NCBI GenBank assembly: GCA_934047225.1
Contig: OW203988.1
Span: 9,954,229 to 10,018,228 of the forward strand
Length of the DNA stretch: 64,000 nucleotides
Direction: 5' to 3'
Source of the DNA: Ypsolopha sequella
Taxonomy: Eukaryota; Arthropoda; Insecta; Lepidoptera; Ypsolophidae
Numbering within the stretch: position 1 is the first letter of the stretch; the number at the start of each line of letters is the position of its first letter. Below are positions 32,845 through 42,930 of the stretch, piece after piece. The notes below the pieces were generated by a model that saw nothing but the letters and a program-made list of their open reading frames with translations, did not search any database and was not told the origin of the DNA. The position numbers were made by a program, and so were the translations under genes.

Positions 32845-33367
32845 TTTTTTTTTTTTTTTTTTAATTTATTTATCTAATTATCATGTTTTGTACATATTTT
32901 TTACTTATAAAAAAGAAAATCACGTAAACCCTTAGTGGGTTTAAATGTGATTTCTGAGCCACTTCTTAGGTACAGTACATAACAAAAAAAAAATACAAGT
33001 AAATAATAAAAAACATTTAACTGAGCTAATTAATTGTTCAAGACAATAGATGTCTCTTCATAATTTTTCTTACTTTTTTAGGTTTGACATCTATGTCTTG
33101 CAACACTTTACCTGGTATACTATTTAAGATTTCAGGTAGCATGTAGTTCCAAGTGCGCTTTCCATAAATATTGTTGCATTTGGGCAGAACATAAGGAGGT
33201 AGATAAGAAAGGTTACGAAAATGTTGCGGCCGCGTTCTCTTTTGAAGACAGTTGACATTATTATATTCTTCATATTCATTCATTATTATATTCTTGTAGG
33301 TCCCCCTTATCCAGTTGGGTCGAATAAATCGTCTGTGAAATATGCACATTAAATTAATCAACACCAC
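32845..33367 (-). pseudogene. 5'-truncated LINE with ORF end and poly(A) tail
   Basis: The minus frame 33367-33038 reads IRPNWIRGTYKNIIMNEYEE, LPPYVLPKCNNIYGKRTWNY and MLPEILNSIPGKVLQ, resembling the last 100 residues of an insect non-LTR ORF2 (the conserved G-RTWN-LP--I block). It is followed by 3' UTR and ends with a long A tract (T18 on the plus strand, 32848-32862). Orientation, truncation and tail fit target-primed reverse transcription. Confidence 0.65.
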
Positions 33368-34123
33368 TAATCCCCAAAAAATATATTTTCCCTAACCTTT
33401 CAAAGTGAGGAAGTGGAAAGTATAGGAAAGAAAAAGGATTTCCAAGAGAAGATTTGGAAAATATGAAAATAATGTATTTTTTTTAATTTTGACCATACGA
33501 TACCAACCCCCATAAAGGGTGCGGGGTTGCCAATTGCTATGTACTATCGTGAAAAATTAAACATTGCACATTTGTAAAAATAATATTAATAAAATTGCAC
33601 ATAAAAATTTGTAAAAATAACTTCAGCCCTATGAACCCCTAAGAACAGCTTGAGTATAATGTGCCGTTAAGGGTTGAAACAAAACAGTTTATTATATGGC
33701 AGGCAAATTTCAAACGGCGTCGTCAGTTTCTAAACGCTCGTTGTTTTGCAATTTGCCGTTCAGCAAACTGTAAAATGCCCGCTTTTTGTAAAACAACTTC
33801 GTCATTTTCTAAAAAGCTGAAAGCGAAACCCTTTCACCAAAAAGTGGCAAATAGGTGCGATGACGAGCGGAGCGAGGAGGAGTGTGTTAGGTTTACATGT
33901 AAGTACATATTGGGAGCCGAGCGAAGCGGAGTGGAGCGAGGCGACCCTCAATAGGTCTAGCAGAATTACTATAGGTCCGAAAAAAGACCGAATTCTACTA
34001 TATGACGAAGATTTGTCAAGTAGCAAAATAGCGAGCATTTAGAAATTGTCGACACCGTTTGTAAAATACCGAATTTTACTATTTACCTGCGATATATACA
34101 GACAATAAAACCGTTTCTTAACG
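33368..34123. other. Unassigned stretch
   Basis: No gene that I can support. GCGATGACGAGCGGAGCGAG and CCGAGCGAAGCGGAGTGGAG at about 33858 and 33918 are related words within a locally GC-rich patch. Confidence 0.4.
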
Positions 34124-34272
34124 CTTTATAACTTTAGTTTTAGTGGTGTCAATACTAAATTTTCTTTATTGTAAAACCGTTCATAAATGTTACGAACAAA
34201 AAATAAATTACTTAGAAAAGATTTAAGTTTTGACAGTTCTAAAACTAAAATTAAAGCCTTCAGAATCGGCTT
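34124..34272. mobile_element. MITE family C, old copy
   Basis: The right end AAAGCCTTCAGAATCGGCTT and the flanking TA match the copies at 36930-37120 and 37977-38139. The left end is eroded (CTTTAGTTTTAGTGGTGTCA). Confidence 0.65.
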
Positions 34273-34739
34273 TATTATCTATTCAATATTATTTTACGTC
34301 ATAACTTTACGTGGCACATGAAGCCCTAAGCGGACTAAATGTATTTTAAAACTGACTACTGGACGTACGTCTCCCATGATTTAGGGCTAACTTTATTGTA
34401 AATTAATTAATATACCATGAGTTTGGGGTAGCTTGTAATGGGTACTTTGTAATGGGCAATTGTGCGCACCATATATGCTCATTTTCTCACGGGGTTTGTT
34501 AACAAGTTGCGAAAATTTTTCCTAGACGAGAATTCGTTGCCTTTCATATAGATCAGAGCTAATACTTTATATTCTCTGTCAGAGCCCTGTGTAAATTAAA
34601 CTAGAAATTTCCAAGAATATAGGTATAGCTAAGATAAAAAATACAGGCGCTTCGAAAACAACGGATAATATACCACACTAGTACAGAGAATAAAAAAACT
34701 CGTGATGGTTGAATTATTAAAAATAAATTATTTTATCAT

Positions 34740-35070
34740 AATATATATCATTGGGTTGATATATGGTGTTTGGACATGTATAGGGGATGAATGAAAGTAA
34801 AGAGACGAAAGAAACTTATGGGGTGGAAGTAGAAGATACTCGTACAGCTCGACGGCCGCCCTAGAAAGATGTATATGCTGACCAAATTGGCGATATACTG
34901 AATAAGGCAATGTCAAAAGTACAAGAATAGAAGAGCTTGTATGACTTGATTGATGGATGTTGAAGAGGCAAAATAGTTGTATCAGGATCGTAGCATATGG
35001 AAATCGGTAGTCTCTGCCTATCCCTCTGGGAGAGAGACAGGTGTGAGTATATGTATGTATCTATGTAAAA
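34740..35070 (+). repeat. Fragment of a non-LTR-like repeat
   Basis: GGATGAATGAAAGTAAAGAG, AAGAGCTTGTATGACTTGAT, GGATCGTAGCATATGGAAAT and the terminal TCTGCCTATCCCTCTGGGAG-AGAGACAGGTGTGAGTATAT recur in degraded form at 47690-47870, and the end matches 1345-1440 in reverse. The remnant is too eroded to assign a clade. Confidence 0.5.
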
Positions 35071-35089
35071 TAATATTACATAATGAACG

Positions 35090-36000
35090 AAAGGAATATA
35101 TGCTACCTGGAAGAAAAGTACCCTACATACGAGTATATTGAAGATAGCAAATTTTACTTAAGGGAATCTTATTTAATTTTGAAAGAAAAAAAAAACTGCA
35201 TTCAAAGAATTTCGGAAAATCACCTGCCTGAACCGGGAATCAAACCGGACATTTGTAATAAACGGTGTAAAATGTGTAATGTGTTTTTTTATGATATCGA
35301 TCGAAAGGGTCAATCATAAGAACCAAATTCTTCGAAGTAACATGGTATATTAGACAAAAAGGAAGACCATACAATTTAACATTTTGATTACAAAACTATT
35401 AAAGGTGCCTATTCCAAAATTCAATAATGTTAGAAGTACGAATTACACTAAGTGTTATACTTTAAGGCAGAACGTAGCGGTCAAACATGTAACAACCACC
35501 ATCTTGTAAAAAACATATCATACACCTATGTTTCACAAATAAACGATTGATTCTGATTCTGATCCTAAATGTAACTGCAGTTCTTCACTAAAAAGTTTTA
35601 AATAATTATATACTGACCGATGGTACCGAAATAACACTTTTGCCGACTTCTTTCTTCCTGAAACATATGTTATCTAGAAGTCGGCGTTTTCACTACGATG
35701 TAAAAATAAATATGAGAGCGCCAACTTCTAGAAAACATGGAAGAAAGAAGTCGGCAAAAGTGTTATTTCGGTAACATCATAATTATTTAAACCTTTTTAG
35801 TGAATGACCGCAGTTTCATTTGAACTCAGTTATTATTTTTTTTTAAAAGTTAATTTTTTACACATTTATCCGGTTTGATTCCCTATTCATGTAAACTATA
35901 TAATTTTTCAAAATTATTTCAATGCAGTTTTTCTTTACTTTAAAAATAAGGTTCCTTTAATTACAATTTGCAATCTTCAATATATGAATTTCCCTCCAGG
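35090..36000. mobile_element. Large imperfect inverted repeat with MITE in the centre
   Basis: 35130-35280 (TATTGAAGATAGCAAATTTT, AAAAACTGCATTCAAAGAAT, GGGAATCAAACCGGACATTT) is mirrored by 35850-35985 (read in reverse). Between the arms lie a LINE-type end (ATAAACGATTGATTCTGATT at 35540-35565) and the MITE 35573-35815. The arms have diverged. Confidence 0.55.
35573..35815. mobile_element. Palindromic MITE, about 243 bp
   Basis: AACTGCAGTTCTTCACTAAA pairs with TTTAGTGAATGACCGCAGTT. The inner arms pair very well: CCGAAATAACACTTTTGCCG with CGGCAAAAGTGTTATTTCGG, and GACTTCTTTCTTCC with GGAAGAAAGAAGTC. No coding capacity. Confidence 0.8.
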
Positions 36001-36016
36001 GAGCATTCGTTTAGAG

Positions 36017-36343
36017 CAGCGTTTCTTAATCTGTGGTCCGCGGACCCCTGGAGGTCCGCGAGCATATGTATGGGGGTCCGCAGCTTAATCTAGTAATAGA
36101 TTAGGCTATTACTAGATTATAATCTCAGTAGTAATATAAACCCAATTATAACTAATATAGTTTAAAAAAAGCAGCACCAACCTTCACATTAACATATTTT
36201 ATATGAAAAAGTATATTTTTTTGTAATTTGTAGAACTAAAATAAATGTTCCGAAATTTATTGCTGCTTTTTTATTAAGGGGGTCCTTCAAATTGTGCTTG
36301 ATTTCCTAAGGGGTCCGTGGACAAAAAAGGTTAAGAAACGCTG
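36017..36343. mobile_element. hAT-type MITE with perfect 8-bp TSD (327 bp)
   Basis: The ends CAGCGTTTCTTAATCTGTGG and GGTTAAGAAACGCTG form the classical hAT CAGNGTTTCT terminus with sub-terminal GGTCCGCGGACCCC. GTTTAGAG occurs at 36009-36016 and again at 36344-36351, an exact 8-bp duplication. There is no transposase ORF. Confidence 0.92.
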
Positions 36344-36393
36344 GTTTAGAGGATATTTATGGTACTTTCCCTCCAGCGGGGATTCGTTTAGAG

Positions 36394-36552
36394 CAGCGTT
36401 TCTTAACCTGTGGTCCGCGGACCCCTAGGGGTCCCCGAGCATATGTATGGGGGTCCGCAGCCTAATCTATGGACCATAAATATAAATATCATAAATATGT
36501 TATAAACAATCATAATTTAGTTGCAAAAAAGCAGCACCGACCTTCTCTTTAA
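36394..36552. mobile_element. Second hAT MITE copy, truncated, with duplicated flank
   Basis: CAGCGTTTCTTAACCTGTGG starts a second copy preceded by the same flank (TCCCTCCAG...ATTCGTTTAGAG) that precedes the first copy. Host flank and element were therefore duplicated together. The copy stops at CTTCTCTTTAAC, where a fragment of the TTAA-family MITE joins. Confidence 0.8.
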
Positions 36553-36755
36553 CGTACGAGGAGAAAAAGTGTGTTTGAAGACCTCATTTCAACAATTATT
36601 TCTATCGAGGAAAATTTATCCAAACATCATGTTTTCCAATTTCAAAACCATAGATTATATAGTCAAAATGCATATACCAGAAACTGATTATAATTTTCCG
36701 TGTATTTCATGAAATACACAGAAAAGAAACACCCGTATTTTTTTCGCATTTCGCC
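36553..36755. mobile_element. Partial TTAA-family MITE
   Basis: From ACGAGGAGAAAAAGTGTGTT to TTTTTTTCGCATTTCGCC followed by TTAA it matches the right half of the element at 42276-42691. The left half is missing. Confidence 0.75.
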
Positions 36756-36929
36756 TTAAGTACGTGATGAACAAACGGTGTCTGAAAGTCTGAATAACTA
36801 ACCATTATAGAATCTAACTTGATACTGGCAAAAAGTGGCGCTTAAAATAGCAGACAACGAAAAACAATAAAAAATAAAAAAAAATTTATACATTAGAAAT
36901 ATTATAGCTTTTATCCTAACCATACATTA

Positions 36930-37120
36930 AAGCCGATTTTGAAGCCTTGAATTTTAGTTTTAGTGCTATCAAAACTAAATTTTCTTGATTGCAAAATAGT
37001 CCTTAAATGTTATGAACGGAAGCTTTGGAAAAAAAAATATTTAAAAATTTAATAAAATGTTTGAAAAAATTTAACTTTTGACAGCACTAAAACTAAAATT
37101 AAAGCCTTCAGAATCAGCTG
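36930..37120. mobile_element. MITE family C with TA duplication
   Basis: AAGCCGATTTTGAAGCCTTG and AAAGCCTTCAGAATCAGCTG are inverted ends with TA on each side. The sub-terminal TTAGTTTTAGTGCTATCAAA / TTTGACAGCACTAAAACTAA pair extends the arms. Mariner-type MITE. Confidence 0.75.
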
Positions 37121-37445
37121 TAATAGCTGGCTAAAGTTAAAGATTACAAAACTAAAATATGGCCCAGGGCAAAAGGCTGTCTAGTCAATTTTAATTGCTA
37201 AAGTATCACATATAAGTCTATTCAATTTCACAAATGTTTATCGCAAATGCTCGTAGCGAATTAGTAAACTGAATTTTGAACACCTTTTAATTTGTAATTT
37301 ATTCAATCAGCTATGGCATAATGTACTAGATGCTATACTTATTTCAACGTTTTTATAGGTTTACAAATTTTGTAACCATTTTTGAATGAGGCTAGATATA
37401 AAGAAGTTAAAAAGTCAGTAGCTTAGCACAAAGTGTATAACTTAA

Positions 37446-37867
37446 GGCGATACATGAAAAAAATACGGGTGTTTCTTTTCTGTGTATTTCATGAAGTACA
37501 CGAAAAATTTTAATAAATTTCTGGTATATGCATTTTGACTATATAGTCTAGGGTTTTGAAATTGGAAAACATGTTTGGATAAATTTTCCTCGATAGAAAT
37601 AATTGTTGAAATGAGGTCTTTAAACATACGAGTACTTTTTCTCCTCGTTTGACGGATAGGAACCATATACAGAACTCAAACATTTTTTATTAGGTGTGTT
37701 TCAACAATATTTGGAGATTTGATATTTTAAATTTGGCTAGCTATTTGAGTTTTTTTATAAAAAATATAAAACTAGCATTTTTCGCTTTCGCCCCGAATTC
37801 GCCCCTCTCGCACTGAGGGTGTTTTCGCTTGGAGTGACGGTGACAAAAATAAAATTCGCATAGCCTC
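37446..37867. mobile_element. piggyBac-type MITE nested in MITE A
   Basis: TTAA lies on both sides (37442-37445 and 37868-37871), and the uninterrupted MITE A copy has a single TTAA at this place (AACTTAACTTTG). The ends are GGCGATACATGAAAA and AATTCGCATAGCCTC. A 422-bp element without transposase. Confidence 0.9.
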
Positions 37868-37976
37868 TTAACTTTGTTTTTCTTGTTTAAAAATTTAAAA
37901 TAGAAATTTTGATCCCTGCCATTTCACGCCAATAGTTCAGTAATAGTGAGTTTTATAAAGCAAGGGTTTGAAATTA

Positions 37977-38139
37977 AAGCCGATTCTGAAGGTTTTAATA
38001 TTAGTTTTAGTGCTGTCAAAACTTGAAATTTTTCAAAGTAATTTAACTTCTAACCCTAACAGTTAAGGACTATTTTGCAATGAAGAAAATTTAGTTTTGA
38101 CAGCACTAAAACTAAAATTAAAGCCTTCAGAATCGGCTT
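37977..38139. mobile_element. Mariner-type MITE family C nested in MITE A
   Basis: AAGCCGATTCTGAAGG and CCTTCAGAATCGGCTT are exact inverted ends with TA on each side. TTTTAGTTTTAGTGCTGTCAAA is largely mirrored in the right arm. 163 bp, non-coding. Confidence 0.85.
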
Positions 38140-38482
38140 TATTGTATACACAATTAGTCATGATTTTCTCAAAACCAACTTAAAATGCTGTTTTAACTTT
38201 GTTTCGATAAGATCATGACTAATTGTGCATTAAATTTCAAACTCATGCTTTATAAACCTCACTAATACTGAACTATTAGCGTCAAATAACATATGTTTTT
38301 TAAATTTTTAACTTTGAAACAAGAAATACAAAGTTAAGTTATGCGCTTTGTGCTAAGCGACTGACGTTTAACTTTAATGGCACGTGATAATGTTGGGAAT
38401 GGTGGTGATACAACGGGTAGTTTACCTATGATAAGAATGTTACCCTGCTAATACAGAGTGTGTCCTTAGAAAATTAAACTAC

Positions 38483-38778
38483 GTGCTTTGGATTCGTGCT
38501 GGGGGCTCGGTTGGTGATCATTGAACCTTGTTCCTGGTCCCCGGCCGGGTCTCTGGTATTGGTTTGGCCGGTTGATTGGATTTCACCTTGTATAAATATA
38601 TTTTACCTATCATTTTCATCGTATATATATTGCTACATTAATTAAATAAACCTTTAATCTAGTCCATGTACATTTATTATTTTATTGCATATCTTTTTAT
38701 TAGATTAAATTTGACGTGTAAAAAGTGTATTATATATACCTACTTTGCAAAATAAACTATTTGAATTTGAATTTATAG
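38483..38778 (+). mobile_element. LINE 3' UTR copy
   Basis: GGATTCGTGCTGGGGGCTCG, GAACCTTGTTCCTGGTCCCC and GACGTGTAAAAAGTGTATTA up to ACTATTTGAATTTGAATTTA match the 3' UTR of the LINE of 17353-17843. 5'-truncated, with the family's TTTGAA-repeat tail. Confidence 0.78.
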
Positions 38779-39151
38779 ATAAACTTTTGTTTTGTGGCTT
38801 TTGCAAATACTTTAAAATAATCGCTTCCTCATAGAAAATCGACATTTAAAAAAAACATTTTTATATATGGGAAATATTTCTTTAAAACACTTGTTTCAAA
38901 AGTTTTTCCATGGAAGTAGTTCAGTATGATCAGTAGATCACGTGGTTTTATTTTCTGAGCAAGTTTTTAATACACCCGGTATATTATACTGTGATGAATA
39001 TTGTTGGGTACAAAACATTTGTTTACATCACTATAACAACAAACCGTCAACGCAAATAGAAAGGTTCCACAAACAGAAGTTCTTGACGAAGAATACTTCC
39101 TGTATAAATACTTTGTGAAGTCTCCGCTTGTTTTGGTAGAAATCCTTTTAA

Positions 39152-39746
39152 GGCGCTACGGAAAAAAAATCGACACTTTTAGAGCTTGCATTTCTACTTC
39201 AGTAAATAATTTATTATTCTGTTAAAATTGTATGTTATTTTTGGAATCTTTTTCTAGGGATCTGTTAAACAGAAACACGATTGGAGAAATTGGGTCCGAT
39301 AAAAATATTTATTGAAATGAGATCTTTTTGGACACCAATTCTCCTGGTTTGACAATTTGGAAAGACATATGGAATGCAGTTATATTTTATTAGATGGGTT
39401 TTAACAGTATCTAGGACCTGGTTAAAACTTAATTTTGATAGCAACTTTAATTCATTTTATATTAAAAAAAAACGACTTCTTGCTACTTTTCCACGAATCC
39501 GTCACTCTCGCACTGAGGGCTTTTTCGCATATGGAGTAACAGGGACGCTAAAACTTTTACATATTGTAATGGTTACTTGCACTACTTGCTACTAGATGGC
39601 GCCATACGTTTCAAAATCGTGCTTTGACTGATATTTTTTAACATGCTTGAAGAGCAGGTAGTCGATTTTTATTTTGATGTTGTTTTGTGACGGTCTCGGA
39701 GTGAGTTTGACAAGATACCGAGATCCTTGATCATCACAATATCGCC
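39152..39746. mobile_element. piggyBac-type MITE, long copy
   Basis: TTAA occurs at 39148-39151 and 39747-39750, with GGCGCTACGG and AATATCGCC as ends. The body aligns in reverse with the outer element at 22887-23692 (GACGCTAAAACTTTTACATA; ATCTAGGACCTGGTTAAAAC). Near the right end about 175 bases (39563-39739) have no counterpart there, suggesting a further insertion. Confidence 0.75.
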
Positions 39747-39750
39747 TTAA

Positions 39751-40239
39751 GTGGCAACTTGGCATTCAATAATATAGAGACTTTGTGAAAAACCTCGGTT
39801 TGAATGATCTAAAATTATTCGGAAAGGTGATGATCCCGAACTATCACGACCTCCTGGGCCGCTATATCAAAACAATGTTACAACGAAACTCCGATACTCA
39901 TCATCGCATAGTTTAAATTCAATCGGAAAGCCTTCTTTGGAATGCTCTTTATGATTTGGCTTGTAAGATGCCATCGCTTTACATGTAACTACAGACAGCA
40001 AAGGAGACAAGTAACCAGGCCCAACGCAAACACTTTGATCCTTAGACCAACAGGTGGGCGATAGATGTGATATGAAATTCTTAATGGTCAATTCATACAC
40101 ACATACACACATACACACATGCACTACTTATTAAGTATTTTATATTATTTATTATAGCTTCTTTGCTGTCTGTAACTGTACATACATATTTAAATTACTG
40201 TGTTGTAATGTACGCCTATGATTTGTTCTTCAGTTTAAG
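39751..40239. other. Unassigned stretch
   Basis: No gene. The 85-residue minus frame at 39867-40124 has no recognisable motif. ACACATACACACATAC microsatellite-like sequence lies at 40097-40120. Confidence 0.4.
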
Positions 40240-40968
40240 GTTAAACGTCAGTCACTTAGTGCAAAAGTGCATAACTTAACTTTGTATTTCTTGTTTAGAA
40301 GTTAAAAATTTCAAAACATTTTGGCATGTGGCAGTTGACGCCAATAAAGTTTATAAAGAATGAGTTTGAAATTTAATGCTTAATTAGTATTGATCTTGTC
40401 CAAACAAAGTTAAAACGGCATTTTAAGTTGGTTTTGACAAGATCATGATTAATTGTGTATCCATCCATCCATTAGCCTAGTTCGTCCACTGCTGAACATA
40501 AGCCTTTCCAGGACTTTGCTACACCCGGCGGCCATCCTGGATGAATTGCCCATACTCACACACGCTGGGCAGGTGGGTTGGTGAGCGCGGTGCCGGAACC
40601 CTCGCACCAATGACGCCGCTGCCCGTCACCAGTCTGTTCCATATAAGGCCCGGCTATTAGGGATGGATATACCGCCATCCATCGGTCCCAGGCATGGTGT
40701 GCCTGCTGGTTTTTTGCCTGTGAGCTGTCCTCTTACTGTCCCTCGAATTATGTTGAGGGGTCTCCAAGTAAGATGGTGGTACCACCACAGTCGAGCCCGG
40801 CATTAGCTCTACCACCTGTTAATTGTGTATACAATTTCAAATTGTTGCTTTATAAAGCTCACTAATATGAACTATTGGCGTGAAATGCCACAGACCAAAA
40901 TGCGTTTCAATTATAAAAGAAAAACAAAGTTAAGTTATGCACTTTGCACTAAGCTAATGACGTTTAAC
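40240..40968. mobile_element. MITE family A carrying a LINE fragment
   Basis: The ends GTTAAACGTCAGTCACTTAG and CTAAGCTAATGACGTTTAAC match the copy at 9461-9755. It is interrupted at 40461-40818. Confidence 0.8.
40461..40818 (-). mobile_element. LINE-like fragment with 12-bp TSD, nested in MITE A
   Basis: TTAATTGTGTAT occurs at 40449-40460 and 40819-40830, a 12-bp duplication as produced by target-primed retroposition. The plus strand starts with (CCAT)n, i.e. a (GGAT)n tail on the minus strand. The GC-rich body (GCGGCGTCATTGG-type words in reverse) recurs at 48283-48625 in the same orientation. No protein motif could be assigned. Confidence 0.8.
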
Positions 40969-41118
40969 AGAACGCTATTACAAAGTGACGAAATTACCGC
41001 CATAATTGGTAGACAATCGTAATATAAGTTGACAACTCATTTGCGAAAATTATTAAGTAAACTTAACTTTATTCCTTACAAGATAAGATTATCGTGGTAC
41101 AGACTTACTGAAGTTTCT

Positions 41119-41190
41119 TTATTAGATTAAATTTGACGTGTAAAAAGTGTATATATCTATACCTGCTTTGCAAAATAAACTATTTGAATT
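41119..41190 (+). mobile_element. LINE 3' tail fragment
   Basis: GATTAAATTTGACGTGTAAA, ATACCTGCTTTGCAAAATAA and ACTATTTGAATTT match the tail of the LINE family at 17353-17843. Confidence 0.75.
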
Positions 41191-41325
41191 TCATGTAATC
41201 GTAGTTCATATTAATATTTGAATTTTAAATAAATATTATAAATCTAAGATTATAAATTAACAAATAAACTATTAAACTAAAATACTTAAAACTTAAACAA
41301 ACTAAACGCCTAAAAATAAATTAAT

Positions 41326-41472
41326 TTAAAACAAATAAAAGACATTATTTAAGTCATCGCTATCGCCAGGCAGGGTACCCAGGACACTGGCGGCGTTACC
41401 TCGTTGGATGGCAAGGCTGATTCGTTGCCTGAGGTAAGCTCCGGCCCTTGGGTCCCCTGAGGCATCCAGGTT
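41326..41472 (-). pseudogene. LINE ORF2 C-terminal fragment, minus strand
   Basis: The frame reads LDASGDPRAGAYLRQRISLA, IQRGNAASVLGTLPG and DSDDLNNVFYLF, then TAA. It is homologous to the fragment at 17353-17505 (GDxRAGxYxxQRISLAIxRGNA). This belongs to the same CR1/Jockey-type ORF2 terminus. 5' truncation removes everything upstream. Confidence 0.82.
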
Positions 41473-42116
41473 TCTTTTATTATTTTTATTATGTTTAGAA
41501 AAAAAAAAATCTTCTCGTTACATATACAATTTAGTATTATTTCCTGTACAGAGTATTTTTTGTTTTTGATAAAAGTCCTCTAGTTATTGACATATTCGTA
41601 CTGATACTTACTCTGTTTTTGCTGTTTTTACAGGACCCTCTCTCAGGAGGGAAATTTGATTTAACTGTATAAAAAACAGTGTTCTTTGGAAAAAAGAAAC
41701 TAGCCCTAAATTTAAGGGTTTGAGGTATCTGTAGGTACACAAAATATTTAACAAAATTTGATGTATTTATCGGAAGATTACTAAAAACCTGCCGAAAAAC
41801 TACTAACATTTCAACATTTTGTAATAGCGTCCATAAATTGTGTCTAAACATCTTAGATCACTCTTCTGAGTGCCGTAATTTTAAAATCCACAGTCACTTT
41901 TTCAATAAAAATGTAAATAAGAGCGAAAAGTGCGTCAGTGACATCGTATTTATTATTTAACGATACCTACATTTTAGCCAATGGAGATCTCTAATTACAA
42001 TTTATTGGTTATGCAGAATAATAACACTTTAAACTATGACAGAAATAAATTTCTATGTTTGAACACTTTGCGTATTATCCATCGCAAGGAGATATAAATT
42101 AACATTATATCACTGC
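41473..42116. other. Unassigned stretch
   Basis: AT-rich. The minus-strand frame of 104 residues at 41537-41851 shows no domain I recognise and is not called. Confidence 0.4.
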
Positions 42117-42157
42117 AGTATAGAAACAGTGTTATTAAAACAATTAAAAAAAATATT

Positions 42158-42250
42158 ACTCGATATATTTCGGCCCTCGGTATGGGGCCGTCATCAGTCG
42201 AAATGATTGATTGATGACGGCCCCATACCGAGGGCCGAAATATATCGAGT
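42158..42250. ncRNA. Hammerhead-ribozyme-like cores (inverted pair)
   Basis: Minus strand (42201-42165): CUGAUGA, then a stem CGGCCC/GGGCCG around CAUACCGA, then AAA. The plus strand has UUGAUGA in the same arrangement (42210-42241). A CUGAUGA box, a stem II and GAA(A) are the conserved hammerhead core; here the G of GAAA doubles as the last stem base and the flanking stems I and III are short or unclear. Hammerheads are known in Penelope-like and other retroelements. A second, more degraded version is at 54017-54050. Activity is not shown. Confidence 0.4.
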
Positions 42251-42275
42251 AATATTTTTTTTTAAATTGTTTTAA

Positions 42276-42691
42276 GAGGCTATGCGAATTTTATTTTTGT
42301 CACTGTCACTCCAAGCGAAAAATCGCGCAGTGCGAGAGGGGCGGATTCAGGGCGAAAGCGAAAAATATAAGTTTTATAATTTTTATAAGAAAACTAAAAT
42401 AGCTAGCAAAATTTCAAATTTGAAATCTCTAGATATTGTTGAAACACACCTAATAAAATATGTTTGAGTTCTGTATATGGTTCCTATTCGTCAAACGAGG
42501 AGAAAAAGTGTGTTTGAAGACCTTATTTCAACAATTATTTCTATCGACGAAAATTTATCCAAACATGTTTTCCAATTTCAAATCCCAACATTATATATTC
42601 AAGGTGTATATACCAGAAAGTGATTATAATTTTCCGTGTATTTCATGAAATACACAGAAAACAAACACCCGTATTTTTTTCGCATATCGCC
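42276..42691. mobile_element. piggyBac-type MITE with TTAA duplication (416 bp)
   Basis: TTAA lies at 42272-42275 and 42692-42695. The ends are GAGGCTATGCGAATTTTA and TTTTTCGCATATCGCC. It is the reverse-orientation partner of 37446-37867. Without it the right arm of the surrounding palindrome becomes continuous. Confidence 0.9.
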
Positions 42692-42747
42692 TTAATAACA
42701 CTATACTAATCAAAAGCTCATAAAAGTTAAATATAATATATTTATAA

Positions 42748-42930
42748 ACAGTATAGAAACACAGATAGAAAAGTAAATCTGGATGTGAGGAGCTCTGAAC
42801 CGGGATTCGAACCCGGGACCTCTCGCTAAAGAGAGCCTCTCAAGAGGTCCCGAGTTCGAATCCCGGTTCAGAGCTCCTCACATCCAGATTTACTTTGCTT
42901 TCTGCGTTTCTGTACTGCGATGATATACTG
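42748..42930. mobile_element. Foldback of two tRNA 3' halves
   Basis: The left arm (AAGTAAATCTGGATGTGAGG, AGCTCTGAACCGGGATTCGA, ACCCGGGACCTCT) is followed by its inverted copy after a short spacer, with a single mismatch in the B-box region. Each arm holds a perfect box B and T-arm (GGTTCGAATCCC or GAGTTCGAATCCC), so both halves look tRNA-derived. No D-arm is present. I read it as a foldback SINE-like unit. Confidence 0.7.

Larger units (their letters stand above)
37406..38372. mobile_element. MITE family A carrying two other MITEs
   Basis: The outer ends (GTCAGTAGCTTAGCACAAAG and CTAAGCGACTGACGTTTAAC) and the inner words GCCAATAGTTCAGTAATAGT match the intact copy at 9461-9755. Two younger insertions split it: a TTAA-family MITE (37446-37867) and a TA-family MITE (37977-38139). 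It also has a longer central hairpin (GTCATGATTTTCTCAAAACC) than the reference copy. Confidence 0.82.
42117..42708. mobile_element. Palindromic element interrupted by a TTAA MITE
   Basis: The left arm AGTATAGAAACAGTGTTATT, AAAACAATTAAAAAAAATAT, TACTCGATATATTTCGGCCC pairs with the right arm GGGCCGAAATATATCGAGTA, ATATTTTTTTTTAAATTGTT, then, after the insertion at 42276-42691, TAACACTATACT. The arms meet at 42200-42205. Each arm contains a hammerhead-like core (see the separate entry). Confidence 0.8.
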
